From Alphaproteobacteria bacterium (GTDB lineage: Bacteria > Pseudomonadota > Alphaproteobacteria > Rickettsiales > UBA1997): DNA of 42,770 nucleotides. A program made the translations under genes and the position numbers. The notes below the pieces were generated by a model. It made no database searches. It saw only the letters and a list, made by a program, of their open reading frames with translations, and was not told the origin of the DNA. The stretch covers positions 1 through 42,770 of the forward strand of contig JAGKWR010000014.1 in NCBI GenBank assembly GCA_021151765.1, written 5' to 3'. This document shows, piece by piece, positions 24,308 through 33,616 of the stretch (position 1 is the first letter of the stretch; every line of letters starts with the position of its first letter).

Positions 24308-25630
24308 ATGACAGCAAATTTTTTCCAGTTTGACTCATTAGCAACAGTTGCGACCGCTTTAATTTTGTTTATTGCTCTAATCGTCGGCAAATATTCGACG
24401 ACATATTTACGTGGCGATAAAAAAAGAACAAAATTCCTCATCACCATATTTTTCATCGCTGCTTTACTAATCATAACTTTCGCCGCCAATAATATTTTCT
24501 TATTCGCCATTTCGTGGACAATAAGCAATATTTTGCTGGTAAGTTTGATGATTCACAAAAGCAGTTGGCAACAGGCGCGCAACTCAGGAATTTTAGCGCT
24601 GCGCAATTTCATCTTCGGATCATCTTGCTTAATATCGGCTTTAATTCTTCTACACCTTAAAACCGACAGCTACTTAATTAGTGAAATTAACCACAGTGAT
24701 CTTGAAACCAGCAGCTTGCTGATTCCGTGCTTCTTAATTTTGCTAACCGCTTTGAGCCAATCAGCAATCTACCCTTTCAAATCGTGGTTGATTAATTCTC
24801 TAAACTCTCCAACTCCGGCTTCCGCTTTGATGCACGCCGGAATTGTCAATGGTGGCGGAATTATCTTAGCACGCTTCGCACCGTTATTTTTTAAAGTACC
24901 AGAACTACTAACTTTAGCCTTCACCTTGGGCATTGCTTCGGCGATAATTGGTACTTTTTGGAAACTGATTCAAAGCAACGTAAAAGCAATGTTGGCCTGC
25001 TCAACTATGAGCCAAATGGGATTTATGATCGCGCAATGCGGCATGGGATTATTTCCAGCAGCAATCGCCCACCTCTTTTGGCACGGCATGTTTAAAGCTT
25101 ATCTATTTTTATCATCACCAAGCACTTGGGAAGAAAAGCGTTTCGATAGCGATTTAGCTCCGACTCCTCTGAAATTCTGCGCTGCTTTAATTTGCGGTGT
25201 TTTAGGAGCCTTGACTTTCGCAGTGATTACCGAAGTCAACGTTGCTCAACTAGATACAACTTTGGTTTTGATCGCTGTCTGTTTCGTCGCAGCCAGCCAA
25301 GTTGCTTTGACGATAATTGGTAAATCATTACGTCGTAACTTTACTTCAGCGATCTTCATTTCAACCATTATCGCGGCTCTCTACGGCTATTCTGTCGCCT
25401 TAATTGAACATATTGTCGCACATAATTTATTACAGCCGCAGCCACTTAATTTGTGGCACATAACTGCCGTTTTATTACTGCTCTTCGTTTGGTTATTCCG
25501 CTTATTTTCAAGCAAAGATGTTTTGAGCAAAAACTCAAAAACGGCGAAACTTTATGTAAAATCACTCAACGCCAGCCAACCAGATTTCTCAACCGTTACC
25601 GCTAATCGTAATCAATATAAATATCGCTAA
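24308..25630 (+). CDS. dabB: DabB, ion-translocating membrane subunit of the DAB inorganic carbon pump
   Basis: 440 residues, almost entirely membrane helices (about 12 segments). It belongs to the proton-conducting transporter family of NuoL/MrpA-like proteins: LSQSAIYPFKSWLINSLNSP then TPASALMHAGIVNGGGIILAR is the conserved core around the lysine-bearing helices, and TMSQMGFMIAQCGMGLFPAA with LFWHGMFKAYLFLSS is the second. It is much shorter than true NuoL and is followed directly by dabA, which identifies it as DabB. In characterised systems DabB uses the proton or sodium gradient to drive CO2 hydration by DabA and so traps bicarbonate in the cell. No other nuo or mrp gene is near. The stop lies three bases before the first possible dabA ATG. 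Confidence 0.9.
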   Translation: MTANFFQFDSLATVATALILFIALIVGKYSTTYLRGDKKRTKFLITIFFIAALLIITFAANNIFLFAISWTISNILLVSLMIHKSSWQQARNSGILALRNFIFGSSCLISALILLHLKTDSYLISEINHSDLETSSLLIPCFLILLTALSQSAIYPFKSWLINSLNSPTPASALMHAGIVNGGGIILARFAPLFFKVPELLTLAFTLGIASAIIGTFWKLIQSNVKAMLACSTMSQMGFMIAQCGMGLFPAAIAHLFWHGMFKAYLFLSSPSTWEEKRFDSDLAPTPLKFCAALICGVLGALTFAVITEVNVAQLDTTLVLIAVCFVAASQVALTIIGKSLRRNFTSAIFISTIIAALYGYSVALIEHIVAHNLLQPQPLNLWHITAVLLLLFVWLFRLFSSKDVLSKNSKTAKLYVKSLNASQPDFSTVTANRNQYKYR

Positions 25631-25678
25631 AATATGAAAAACTCACTTATGAAATCGGCATTAAAAGAGGAAAATATT

Positions 25679-27847
25679 ATGAAGAATATTGTAAAAAATT
25701 CTTGGGATAAAATTGCGCCAACTTGGCCATTACAAAACATTATCGCCTGCAATCCCTTGCAAGGTTTCGAGAATTTAAATTTTGAAACTGCGCTCAAAAA
25801 AGGATTTAGCTTATTTCAAAATCCTCAGTTGCCGCCAGAAATGTCTAAAGTTAATTACCTAACCATCAAATGGTGTCAGGTGTTTTTTGATCAAGGCCAA
25901 GCAACAATTCAAATGCCTTACCGCGATCAAGGTTTTTACAAATCATGGAAAAAGTTAGCGATTTTTGATGAGCAACTACATCAAAATTACGATGAAAATA
26001 TAAACTTTCTTCACAGCTTACCAGAAAGCTCTGCAGCGGCAATTTCTGTGGTTTTGCAGCGCCTTACAATTTCGGATAAATATCACGAAACAATCACCAC
26101 TTTTTTGCTCACAACTTTAGCGGGATGGTCGTCTTATGTGAAATATCTGGGCGAATGGAATTATGTCAAAAATGATGAAATCGAAAGCGACTATCTAGCA
26201 ATTCGATTAATCATAACTGCCTTGATTTGGCCGAAAGCAGGCACTGAAATTCCGCATTTAGCCGCAGATTTTTCTGCTGATAAGCAAGTTGAAAATAAAG
26301 TAATGCAAATCACCGCGAATGAGAAAAAATATCGCGAAAATTTAATCACCAAAATTTACCAAAGCTTACCCTACCTCAAACTTCAACAAAACAAATACGA
26401 TGCTCAAATGGTGTTTTGTATTGATGTTAGATCTGAACAAATACGCCGAGCAATTGAAAATTGCGGCAATTATCAAACTTTCGGCTTTGCCGGATTTTTC
26501 GGAATTCCCACCGCTATAACCAACGACATCACCCAAGAATCTTATGCTTCTTGTCCGGTTTTATTATCACCAAAACATAATGTTTCGGAAAGAAACTCAG
26601 TTTCAGAAAATTTGCACGCCAAACAAATCAAAGGCTATTCGACAATTTCTGAAATCAAAAAATTCTACCAATCACTAAAATACAATTTCACCACGCCGCT
26701 TCCATTAGCGGAAGGAATGGGAATTTGGAGCGGCGGTTGGATGTTTATCAAAACTTTCTCTCCTAAAAGCAGAAAAATTTTGCAAAACCAACTCCAAAAA
26801 ACTTTTAATCAAAAGCTGGAAACTTCGCCAGAAATCAACTCGATTCCTTTTGAAGATCAATGCAACTATGCAGTGAGTTTTTTCAAAGCGATCGGTTTAA
26901 CCGAAAATTTTGCCAACATTGTTTTATTGTGCGGACATGGCAGCCAAACTGAAAATAATACTTACGCAACTGCCCTTGATTGCGGCGCTTGCGGTGGTCG
27001 TCACGGCGATAGTAACGCTAAAATTTTAGCGAAAATTTTAAATCAACCAAAACTGCGCGAACATTTAAAAAACCACAAAATTGTTATTCCAGAAACCACG
27101 CAATTCGTTGCCGCTAAACACAATACTACCACTGACGATATCGAAATTTATCAATCAACTTATCTAAATTTAGAAACTCTGATTTCTGATTTAAAAGACG
27201 CCAAAACCTTAAACAACGCCGCTCGCGCTCATAATATGGGTTTTGCTGATGACAAAAATAAGTTAAATGATTTCTTTTTCTTGCGTAGTCATAACTGGTC
27301 GGAAACTCAGCCAGAATGGGGTTTGGCGAAGAATGCTTCCTTTATCGTTGGCCCAAGAAGTTTGACGCAAAACATCAACCTCCAAGGACGATCCTTTTTA
27401 CACTCTTATGATTGGGAAGTTGATGAAGATTGCTCCATTTTAAACTTAATCCTCAACGCGCCGATGGTTGTGGCGCAGTGGATTAACAGCCAATATTTAT
27501 TCTCAACACTCGACAACGTAGCATTTGGATCAGGCAGCAAAATTACGCAAAATATTGTCGGTAAAATCGGCGTCATGCAAGGCAACGCCAGCGACTTAAT
27601 GCATGGTTTACCGCTACAATCGGTATTTGCTAATGACCAAGAAAATTATCACGAAGCCTTGCGCCTAACCACTTTAATCTATGCGCCATCAAGCAAAATT
27701 GACAAAGTGATGCAAGACAGCGCCAAACTTCAGCAGCTAGTTTTCAATCAATGGATTACAATTTACTGCGTTGAGCCAATAAATAACAAAGTCTATCAAC
27801 TCAACACAGACCTGACTTGGAGAGAAGTCGAAAATACTAAAAAATAG
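25679..27847 (+). CDS. dabA: DabA (DUF2309), zinc-dependent CO2-hydrating subunit of the DAB pump
   Basis: 722 residues from the ATG at 25679, which has a good Shine-Dalgarno (AGAGGA, 7 bases upstream); an in-frame ATG at 25634 lacks one. DabA resembles beta-carbonic anhydrase at its active site. The zinc ligands are all present: VFCIDVRSE gives C247 and D249, CGHGSQTENN gives H420, and ALDCGACGG gives C435. The spacing between them (2, 171 and 15 residues) is the same as I recall for the characterised Halothiobacillus protein (C351, D353, H524, C539). NPLQGFENLNFE is the family N-terminal motif. It is somewhat shorter than many DabA proteins but appears intact. The cytosolic protein binds DabB at the membrane and converts CO2 to bicarbonate one way. 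Its last 11 bases overlap the end of the opposite-strand FolC fusion. Confidence 0.93.
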   Translation: MKNIVKNSWDKIAPTWPLQNIIACNPLQGFENLNFETALKKGFSLFQNPQLPPEMSKVNYLTIKWCQVFFDQGQATIQMPYRDQGFYKSWKKLAIFDEQLHQNYDENINFLHSLPESSAAAISVVLQRLTISDKYHETITTFLLTTLAGWSSYVKYLGEWNYVKNDEIESDYLAIRLIITALIWPKAGTEIPHLAADFSADKQVENKVMQITANEKKYRENLITKIYQSLPYLKLQQNKYDAQMVFCIDVRSEQIRRAIENCGNYQTFGFAGFFGIPTAITNDITQESYASCPVLLSPKHNVSERNSVSENLHAKQIKGYSTISEIKKFYQSLKYNFTTPLPLAEGMGIWSGGWMFIKTFSPKSRKILQNQLQKTFNQKLETSPEINSIPFEDQCNYAVSFFKAIGLTENFANIVLLCGHGSQTENNTYATALDCGACGGRHGDSNAKILAKILNQPKLREHLKNHKIVIPETTQFVAAKHNTTTDDIEIYQSTYLNLETLISDLKDAKTLNNAARAHNMGFADDKNKLNDFFFLRSHNWSETQPEWGLAKNASFIVGPRSLTQNINLQGRSFLHSYDWEVDEDCSILNLILNAPMVVAQWINSQYLFSTLDNVAFGSGSKITQNIVGKIGVMQGNASDLMHGLPLQSVFANDQENYHEALRLTTLIYAPSSKIDKVMQDSAKLQQLVFNQWITIYCVEPINNKVYQLNTDLTWREVENTKK

Positions 27848-30632
27848 TTTTTCCAAAGATTGTGAATTTTTTCGCAACTTGCGCAGCAACTTCTTTGTTC
27901 ATCAAATTATACTGCACTTCGCTTATCAATTTGTTTTGGTAAGCGAAGTTTAAATCATCGTGGAAATTTGGTTGCTCAATTTTAGCAAAAATTTTCAACG
28001 CAACCAACGCCAACATGATTCTGGAATTGATGTGAATGAGCAAAGGCTTGCCGCTTTTATTATCTTGGATGGCGTGGTTGATGGTTGAAGATAGATAATT
28101 TTTGCCGACAAATTTTAGATCAATTTTACCAGCAATTCGCGCGAAAGATTCATTGTCACTGTGCTTTTCTGCCATCATTTCCACTCGATAACGTTGATCG
28201 TAATCAACTTTGGCGAAAGCGGCGGCGATTGCTGCAATATTTTCGCCAGATTCACTGCAAAACATTAAAGCCAAAGCATGACTTTTGGCGTAACGATTTT
28301 GCACATATTTTCCTGCTTTCAGAGCCGGAGAATCATTTTTTCCCCAGCCAATCAAAATCGCGTCACCTTGATTGTTTAAAATTATCGGATCAGAAGACAT
28401 TGCCACACGTTGGCAGCGTTCAACACCACGCGAAATATAGCGTGATTTCAAATTAAATCTGCGACTGGCAATAATTGCAGTAAGGGCAATCGCGGCGTTG
28501 TTGATTTGAAATTCGCCGATCATTTTTGGCTTCCGCAATTTAAAATTTTTGCCAAAAGCGTGATATGAAAAATAATTATCGCCCAGTTGTGAAACCGTAA
28601 AATCACGTCCTAAAAGCAACAACGGACAATCTCTCTCTTGTGCCGTGCGATTAATTTCTTGCATTACCGCATCTTCTTGCGGCGCGCAAATTATGGGCAC
28701 ACGATTTTTTGCCAATCGCGACTTAGTTTTCGCAACACTTTGAATGCTGGAGAAATCGCCGTAAATTTTTCCGCCAGCGTGATTGTCGCCAAAAATAATT
28801 TCGTTAATAACTGTCGCCACGGTTTGATTGGCTTCGAAAATATTGGTCAAACAAAATTCTCCGCCAGTAATCACCTCAACTATCGTAACATCAGCTTGGC
28901 TTTCTGCAAAAGCCAGCATTGCTACCGGAATTTTAATTGCGTACCACAACCAGCCAAATTCAGCGTCATCGGCAATATTATCGAGCTTGTTGGCGGCAGA
29001 AATTTTATCTTTAAAATCTTGGCGATCTTTAATGCGGTGATAAACTTCTTCGACCTTTTGCAAATATTCGTAATATTTTTGATCCGAAATTTCCGCACCC
29101 GAAACGACAATATCTTCATTGCCGCGCAAAGCTGAAGGCGTAGCAAAAACGTGAACTTTGTAACCATTTTCACGCAAAATCGAATGCATAAAAGCACAAA
29201 CTGATCCTTTGCCATTTGAGCCAGTAACATGAATTATCGGCGGAATTTTTTGTTGTGGATTGCCCAACTCTTGCAAAATTTCTTTAATAATTACGCGATC
29301 TCGTTCACGCCATTTATCGTTTCTGTTAATCAACATTTGCGGGCTGCGGCTTTTTGACCACAAAAGTTCGGCGTAAGATTCTTTGTTAAATTTCAGAATT
29401 TTAACATCGGCGCCAGCTTCAATTAACAAATGACAAAGTTGAAAAAGCTGATTCTCAAAAGCGCGGAACAATGCTTCATTAAGCTGAATCGCGCTCATTT
29501 TATGACGATACTTTTGCAGCAAAAATAACAACTTCAGCGATTTTTGCGACAAGGCTTCGTCTTCAATTGCGCGTAAAAATAAATCTCCGCTGTCGCTGCG
29601 CCATTGAATTAATTTATCCAACAAATCTTCGCGGAAACTCGATTGCTCTTGCTGCAAAACTTGCCACGCTAAATTATCGCGCGCTAATTGGCTGATTTGG
29701 TAATCAAAAAGACGGAAGAAATAATCAATTTCATTAACTCCGAAATTATTATCTGGATGATTTTGCAAAATACGATTGAGCAAAATTTGTAAAATTTCTT
29801 CGAACTCTGACGTCGAAATTTTAGAGTGAGAAAGAGCTAAAATAATGAGTTCTTCATGTTGCGGCGCAAGCTTGAAAACACCCGACAAAATATTGTGAAT
29901 ATACAAATTTTTATTCACCAACTCGCCAAAATTACGCACAAATTTCAAAACGGTGGCGTAATCAGAAGCTGAAATTAAGTAGCGAAAAACTGCATTTGCA
30001 TCGCTTTTGTTGATTAATAAATCTGTAATTTCTGAGTAATTTGATTCATTTGGATCCAAGGCTTTTAGGCTATCAATCGCCTTTTTGTGATCGCGATATA
30101 AAACGCTAAAATTGATGTCACCGCCCAACAAAATGCCGCAAAAACTTTCCGCCGAAATTTCCGCCATCGTAGCTTGCGCTAGTGGTGCTAGAAATTGCAC
30201 TTCTAAATTGTGCTTTGCAACTTGATGATACAAGCGCGCTGAGGGTAAATTATCGGCAAAAAATCGCGCATCTTGGCTGAATAAATAAACGTCAAAGCTC
30301 GACAATTCTTTGTAAATTTTTGTCATCAATTCTGCGTGACAAAAAACGTCATTAACGTCGGAAAATTCAAGGCTGATTTCTTTGATTTCAAAGTGACGAT
30401 AAGCACTTTGAAAACTGCGCAAAATACGCAAATTATCAGCGTTATTTTCGCCAGAATTAGCAGAATTTTTTGCGCAATAAACCACGATATTATTTGTCGT
30501 TTCACACAAAATTGTTTTAAGCAATAAACTCTGATTAACACTTCCGCTGAAGTGCAGCGCCAACTTTTTTGTTGGCTGCAAGCTTGTTACTAAAGACGAC
30601 AAAATCTCGCTAGTTGATTTGGTATAACGCAT
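27837..30632 (-). CDS. Two-part protein: unrecognised N-terminal half fused to a divergent FolC/Mur-ligase
   Basis: 931 residues, about twice the length of FolC. Residues about 465-931 form a Mur-ligase: P-loop IIHVTGSNGKGSVCAF (GSNGKGS at 471-477), a FATPSALRGNEDIVVSG segment matching the TSPHL..FNERI block of folylpolyglutamate synthase, and TIVEVITGGEFCLTN where FolC has V-E-x-G-x-G-G-x-x-D-x-T-N. Several FolC residues differ (TPSAL for TSPHL, loss of the usual GLDH..LG), so ATP-dependent glutamate ligation is likely but folate as substrate is not certain. Residues 1-460 are unassigned; LALHFSGSVNQSLLL at 24-38 looks like a degenerate PP-loop (SGGxDS), and LFQLCHLLIEAGADVKIL at 396-413 resembles one ankyrin unit. 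It faces dabA with an 11-base overlap. No sign of a frameshift between halves. Confidence 0.75.
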   Translation of the reverse strand: MRYTKSTSEILSSLVTSLQPTKKLALHFSGSVNQSLLLKTILCETTNNIVVYCAKNSANSGENNADNLRILRSFQSAYRHFEIKEISLEFSDVNDVFCHAELMTKIYKELSSFDVYLFSQDARFFADNLPSARLYHQVAKHNLEVQFLAPLAQATMAEISAESFCGILLGGDINFSVLYRDHKKAIDSLKALDPNESNYSEITDLLINKSDANAVFRYLISASDYATVLKFVRNFGELVNKNLYIHNILSGVFKLAPQHEELIILALSHSKISTSEFEEILQILLNRILQNHPDNNFGVNEIDYFFRLFDYQISQLARDNLAWQVLQQEQSSFREDLLDKLIQWRSDSGDLFLRAIEDEALSQKSLKLLFLLQKYRHKMSAIQLNEALFRAFENQLFQLCHLLIEAGADVKILKFNKESYAELLWSKSRSPQMLINRNDKWRERDRVIIKEILQELGNPQQKIPPIIHVTGSNGKGSVCAFMHSILRENGYKVHVFATPSALRGNEDIVVSGAEISDQKYYEYLQKVEEVYHRIKDRQDFKDKISAANKLDNIADDAEFGWLWYAIKIPVAMLAFAESQADVTIVEVITGGEFCLTNIFEANQTVATVINEIIFGDNHAGGKIYGDFSSIQSVAKTKSRLAKNRVPIICAPQEDAVMQEINRTAQERDCPLLLLGRDFTVSQLGDNYFSYHAFGKNFKLRKPKMIGEFQINNAAIALTAIIASRRFNLKSRYISRGVERCQRVAMSSDPIILNNQGDAILIGWGKNDSPALKAGKYVQNRYAKSHALALMFCSESGENIAAIAAAFAKVDYDQRYRVEMMAEKHSDNESFARIAGKIDLKFVGKNYLSSTINHAIQDNKSGKPLLIHINSRIMLALVALKIFAKIEQPNFHDDLNFAYQNKLISEVQYNLMNKEVAAQVAKKFTIFGKTIF

Positions 30633-30742
30633 TTTTGGAAAATTTTTTTACAGAAAAATATCGCGACAAATTACATTTCACAATTCAGCAACTACATCAA
30701 ATTCTTTGTGGTTTACTCATTTTAAAACGCCAAAAAAACGAC

Positions 30743-30775
30743 AAAAAAAATGGACGACCTTTTGCAAGATCGCCC
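30743..30775 (-). terminator. Rho-independent terminator after the alcohol dehydrogenase gene
   Basis: On the minus strand, GGGCGATCTT and AAGGTCGTCC form a 10-bp stem (two G-U pairs) with a GCAA tetraloop, followed by an A and a run of eight T residues. It lies about 50 bases downstream of the dehydrogenase stop. Confidence 0.8.
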
Positions 30776-30825
30776 AAAAAAATTGTCATTTTTCCCTTGA
30801 GGCAAATTTTAGAATAAAATCACGA

Positions 30826-31872
30826 TTAAATTTTACTCATATCCATTACGAAACGATAACGCACGTCACTTTTTAACACACGTTCGTAAGCTTCATTGAC
30901 ATAGCTTGGATCAATCACTTCAATTTCTGGAGTAATGTTATGTTGCGCACAGAAATCGAGCATTTCTTGAGTTTCTTTAATTGATCCGATTACCGATCCG
31001 GAATAGCTTCGGCGTTTGATAATCAAAGGAAATGGATGAATTTCGAGTGGCTTATCTGGCGCGCCAACCACCACCAAAGTGCCGTCAAGTTTCAACAAAT
31101 TAAAGTAATCACCCATGTTTATTTCAGAAGATGAAACTGTGTTAATGATCAAATCAAATGTACTTTCATATTTAGCAAAAACTGACGAATCCGCAGTTGA
31201 AACGAAATGATGAGCGCCCATTTTCAAAGCATCTTCACGTTTTTTATCAGAATGACTCAAAACCGTGACTTCTGCACCCAAAGCAACAGCAATTTTAACG
31301 CCCATATGTCCAAGTCCGCCAAGCCCCATAATCGCTACTTTTTTATTCGGACCAGCTTTCCAATGAGTCAGTGGTGAATAAAGTGTAATGCCGGCGCAAA
31401 GCAAGGGAGCAGCTTTGTCTAGTGGAATCGAATTTGGAATACGCAAAACGTAATTTTCATCAACCACAATTACGTCTGAATATCCGCCTTGAGTAACCGT
31501 TTTACCATCGCGCTCAACAGAGTTATAAGTTTGCGTCATTCCTTCCAAACAATAGTTATCCATTTCAGCTTTGCAGCTTGAGCAAGTACGACATGAGTCG
31601 ACAAAACAACCGACGCCAACATGATCACCAACTTTATATTTCGTAACATGAGTTCCTACCGCACGAACAACGCCAGCAATTTCATGGCCCGGAACCATCG
31701 GATAAATTGACTCACCCCACTCGCTACGAACTTGGTGAATGTCTGAATGACAAATTCCGCAATATTTAATGTCGATTACAACGTCGTGCGGCTTCGGATC
31801 ACGTCTTTCAAAAGAGAAAGGCACAAGATTAGATTTGGCCGATTTGGCAGCAATTCCTTTAGCTTTGATCAT
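30826..31872 (-). CDS. Zinc-dependent NAD(P) alcohol dehydrogenase (YahK/CAD-like)
   Basis: 348 residues. Medium-chain dehydrogenase that interconverts alcohols and aldehydes. Catalytic zinc ligands are C38 (YCGICHSD) and H63 (PGHEIAG) with a third Cys expected in LLCAGIT; the structural zinc site is C94, C97, C100 and C108. The nucleotide-binding fold has GLGGLGHMGVKIAVALGAEV, and the next strand ends in a Ser (VLSHSDKK), which favours NADP(H). Overall it matches the E. coli YahK/cinnamyl-alcohol-dehydrogenase subgroup, broad-range aldehyde reductases. It is divergent from a LysR gene that probably controls it and has its own terminator. Confidence 0.9.
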   Translation of the reverse strand: MIKAKGIAAKSAKSNLVPFSFERRDPKPHDVVIDIKYCGICHSDIHQVRSEWGESIYPMVPGHEIAGVVRAVGTHVTKYKVGDHVGVGCFVDSCRTCSSCKAEMDNYCLEGMTQTYNSVERDGKTVTQGGYSDVIVVDENYVLRIPNSIPLDKAAPLLCAGITLYSPLTHWKAGPNKKVAIMGLGGLGHMGVKIAVALGAEVTVLSHSDKKREDALKMGAHHFVSTADSSVFAKYESTFDLIINTVSSSEINMGDYFNLLKLDGTLVVVGAPDKPLEIHPFPLIIKRRSYSGSVIGSIKETQEMLDFCAQHNITPEIEVIDPSYVNEAYERVLKSDVRYRFVMDMSKI

Positions 31873-32005
31873 AAATTTTGTTATTTGATTAAACCAATTC
31901 TAGAGCAGAAACAAAATACTCTCTAAATCGCTAACGCGAAAACTTTGCTTCAACTCTAGAACGGCAAAATGATTAAAACATTTGCTCCTTTATTAAGACG
32001 AAGGA

Positions 32006-32021
32006 TTATTAATTATAATAA
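32006..32021. promoter_or_regulatory. Candidate LysR-type operator
   Basis: Perfect dyad TTATTA-ATTA-TAATAA in the 185-base region between the divergent alcohol dehydrogenase and lysR genes, 37 bases before the lysR start. LysR sites are AT-rich interrupted dyads of about this size. In such AT-rich DNA chance occurrence is possible. Confidence 0.35.
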
Positions 32022-32057
32022 CTTATTTATTGATGAACTTTTAAGTATATCTTCATA

Positions 32058-32963
32058 ATGAACAACGATCAGCTCAACGGATTAATCGCCTTAAAAGCAG
32101 TAGCCGAGAAGAAAAACTTCACTGTCGCAGCGGAAAGTCTGAAAATTTCACCCTCCGCAATTAGCCAAAATATTAAACAATTAGAGTCACGTTTAGGAGT
32201 AGCTTTATTGTCGCGCACCACTCGGAGTGTAAGTTTGAGCGAAGCTGGCGAAAAATTCCTCAATCGTGCGAATCCAGCAATTGATCAAATTTTATCAGCT
32301 CTGAATGAAGTTAGCACTTACGGACAAAATCCTTCTGGAACTTTACGCATCAACTTGCCGCGAGTAATTTATAAAAATTGTGCCGAACCTTTAATTTCAA
32401 GTTTCCGCAATAAATATCCTGAAATAAACGTCGAATTATTTTTTGAAGATCAACAAAGTGAAATCTTCGAAAGAGGCTTCGACGCAGGTATCCGTTTATC
32501 CGATATTTTAGCAAAAGATGTTATCGCAATAAAAATTTCTGGACCCGTAAAATTCGTTACCGTTGCTGCACCACAATATTTAAAAAAACACGGTATTCCA
32601 AAACACCCCAAAGATTTATTGCAGCATCATTGCATCGTTTCACGCTTGGGCGAGCAAAGGCTTTACGAACGCTGGGAATTTGAACACAAAAACAAAGAAT
32701 TTGCGGTACAAGTCAAAGGATCTCTGATTTTAAACGACTTTAACTACGCAATTGACTCTGCGATGAAAGGCCACGGGATTACGTACACAACCAAAGATGC
32801 TGTAAAAGATGAAATCGCGGCTAACAAACTAAAAATTTTATTAGCCGATTTTGCACCGACTAGCACTGGTTTTTACTTATATTATCCAAGCAGTTCGCAA
32901 GTTTTACCGAAACTGCGCGCTTTTATAGATCATACTAGAAACTTTCTTAAGAAATCTTCTTAA
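32058..32963 (+). CDS. LysR-family transcriptional regulator, divergent from alcohol dehydrogenase
   Basis: 301 residues. The helix-turn-helix region reads LIALKAVAEKKNFTVAAESL then KISPSAISQNIKQLESRLGV and LLSRTTRSVSLSEAG, typical of the large subgroup that includes regulators of oxidoreductase genes. The effector domain follows (GTLRINLPRVIYKN, FEDQQSEIFERGFDAGIRL). The FDAGIRL motif is shared by regulators that sit next to and control a divergent dehydrogenase or quinone reductase, so control of the neighbouring zinc alcohol dehydrogenase is likely. It differs clearly from the LysR protein at 23348-24199, which is of another subgroup. Confidence 0.9.
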   Translation: MNNDQLNGLIALKAVAEKKNFTVAAESLKISPSAISQNIKQLESRLGVALLSRTTRSVSLSEAGEKFLNRANPAIDQILSALNEVSTYGQNPSGTLRINLPRVIYKNCAEPLISSFRNKYPEINVELFFEDQQSEIFERGFDAGIRLSDILAKDVIAIKISGPVKFVTVAAPQYLKKHGIPKHPKDLLQHHCIVSRLGEQRLYERWEFEHKNKEFAVQVKGSLILNDFNYAIDSAMKGHGITYTTKDAVKDEIAANKLKILLADFAPTSTGFYLYYPSSSQVLPKLRAFIDHTRNFLKKSS

Positions 32964-33050
32964 GCTTTTGAACAATCAATTTTCTAGAATCTTCTATTTT
33001 GTAACTTAGAAAATAATTCCCGCTTTTTTAAAAAAACTTTGGAGTCTTTT

Positions 33051-33608
33051 ATGAAAAAATTATTAATGACCGCAGCAGCTTTTATCGTTGCCAATTCGGC
33101 TCAAGCAGCTGAAAACCTTGCTTGGAAAATTGTTCCAGCGCAAAGCAAAATCGAATTTAAAGTTTTGCAAGATAAATCAACTATTAATGGTTCGTTCAAA
33201 AAATTTGATGGCAAAATCAATTTTGACAAAAACCAGTTAGCAAAAAGCAAAGTTACAATCGACATCGATACTTCTTCGGTGAATGTTTCAATGTCTGAAG
33301 CTGCAAGCACAATTCAAAGCCCTGATTGGTTGTCTACCAAAGCATTTCCGAAAGCAACTTTCAGCGCCGACAAATTCAATCTTTCTGGTAAAACTTATCG
33401 TGCTGACGGCATCTTAACTATTAAAGGCAAAGCAGTTCCTACTACTTTAGAATTCACTTTTGATGAATATTCTACCACTAAAGCTCACGCTGTTGGTAAA
33501 GCTTTGATCAAACGTAACGCTTTTGCTATCGGAAATAGCGATGTTAAAAAAGCTAATGGCGTTAAAGATGAAGTAGAAATTAACTTCGTAGTAACTGCAG
33601 AAAAATAA
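33051..33608 (+). CDS. YceI-family periplasmic protein
   Basis: 185 residues from the ATG at 33051, which has a Shine-Dalgarno GGAG six bases upstream. Signal peptide KKLLMTAAAFIVANSAQA with cleavage after A-Q-A. The mature protein is a YceI lipocalin-like barrel: WKIVPAQSKIEFKV at the start, INGSFKKFDGKINFD, VTIDIDTSSVN, WLSTKAFPKATFSADKF, and the C-terminal IKRNAFAIGNSDV. YceI proteins bind polyisoprenoids or similar amphiphiles in the periplasm; a few support quinone-linked electron transfer. The substrate here is not shown. Eight bases separate it from the following lipoprotein gene, so the two form an operon. Confidence 0.9.
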   Translation: MKKLLMTAAAFIVANSAQAAENLAWKIVPAQSKIEFKVLQDKSTINGSFKKFDGKINFDKNQLAKSKVTIDIDTSSVNVSMSEAASTIQSPDWLSTKAFPKATFSADKFNLSGKTYRADGILTIKGKAVPTTLEFTFDEYSTTKAHAVGKALIKRNAFAIGNSDVKKANGVKDEVEINFVVTAEK

Positions 33609-33616
33609 TCAAACTT

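Noticed and set aside
28638..29135. 165-codon plus-strand frame opposite the FolC-like gene
   Set aside because: Mirror of the Mur-ligase coding sequence; Asn/Phe-rich composition typical of antisense frames in this genome.
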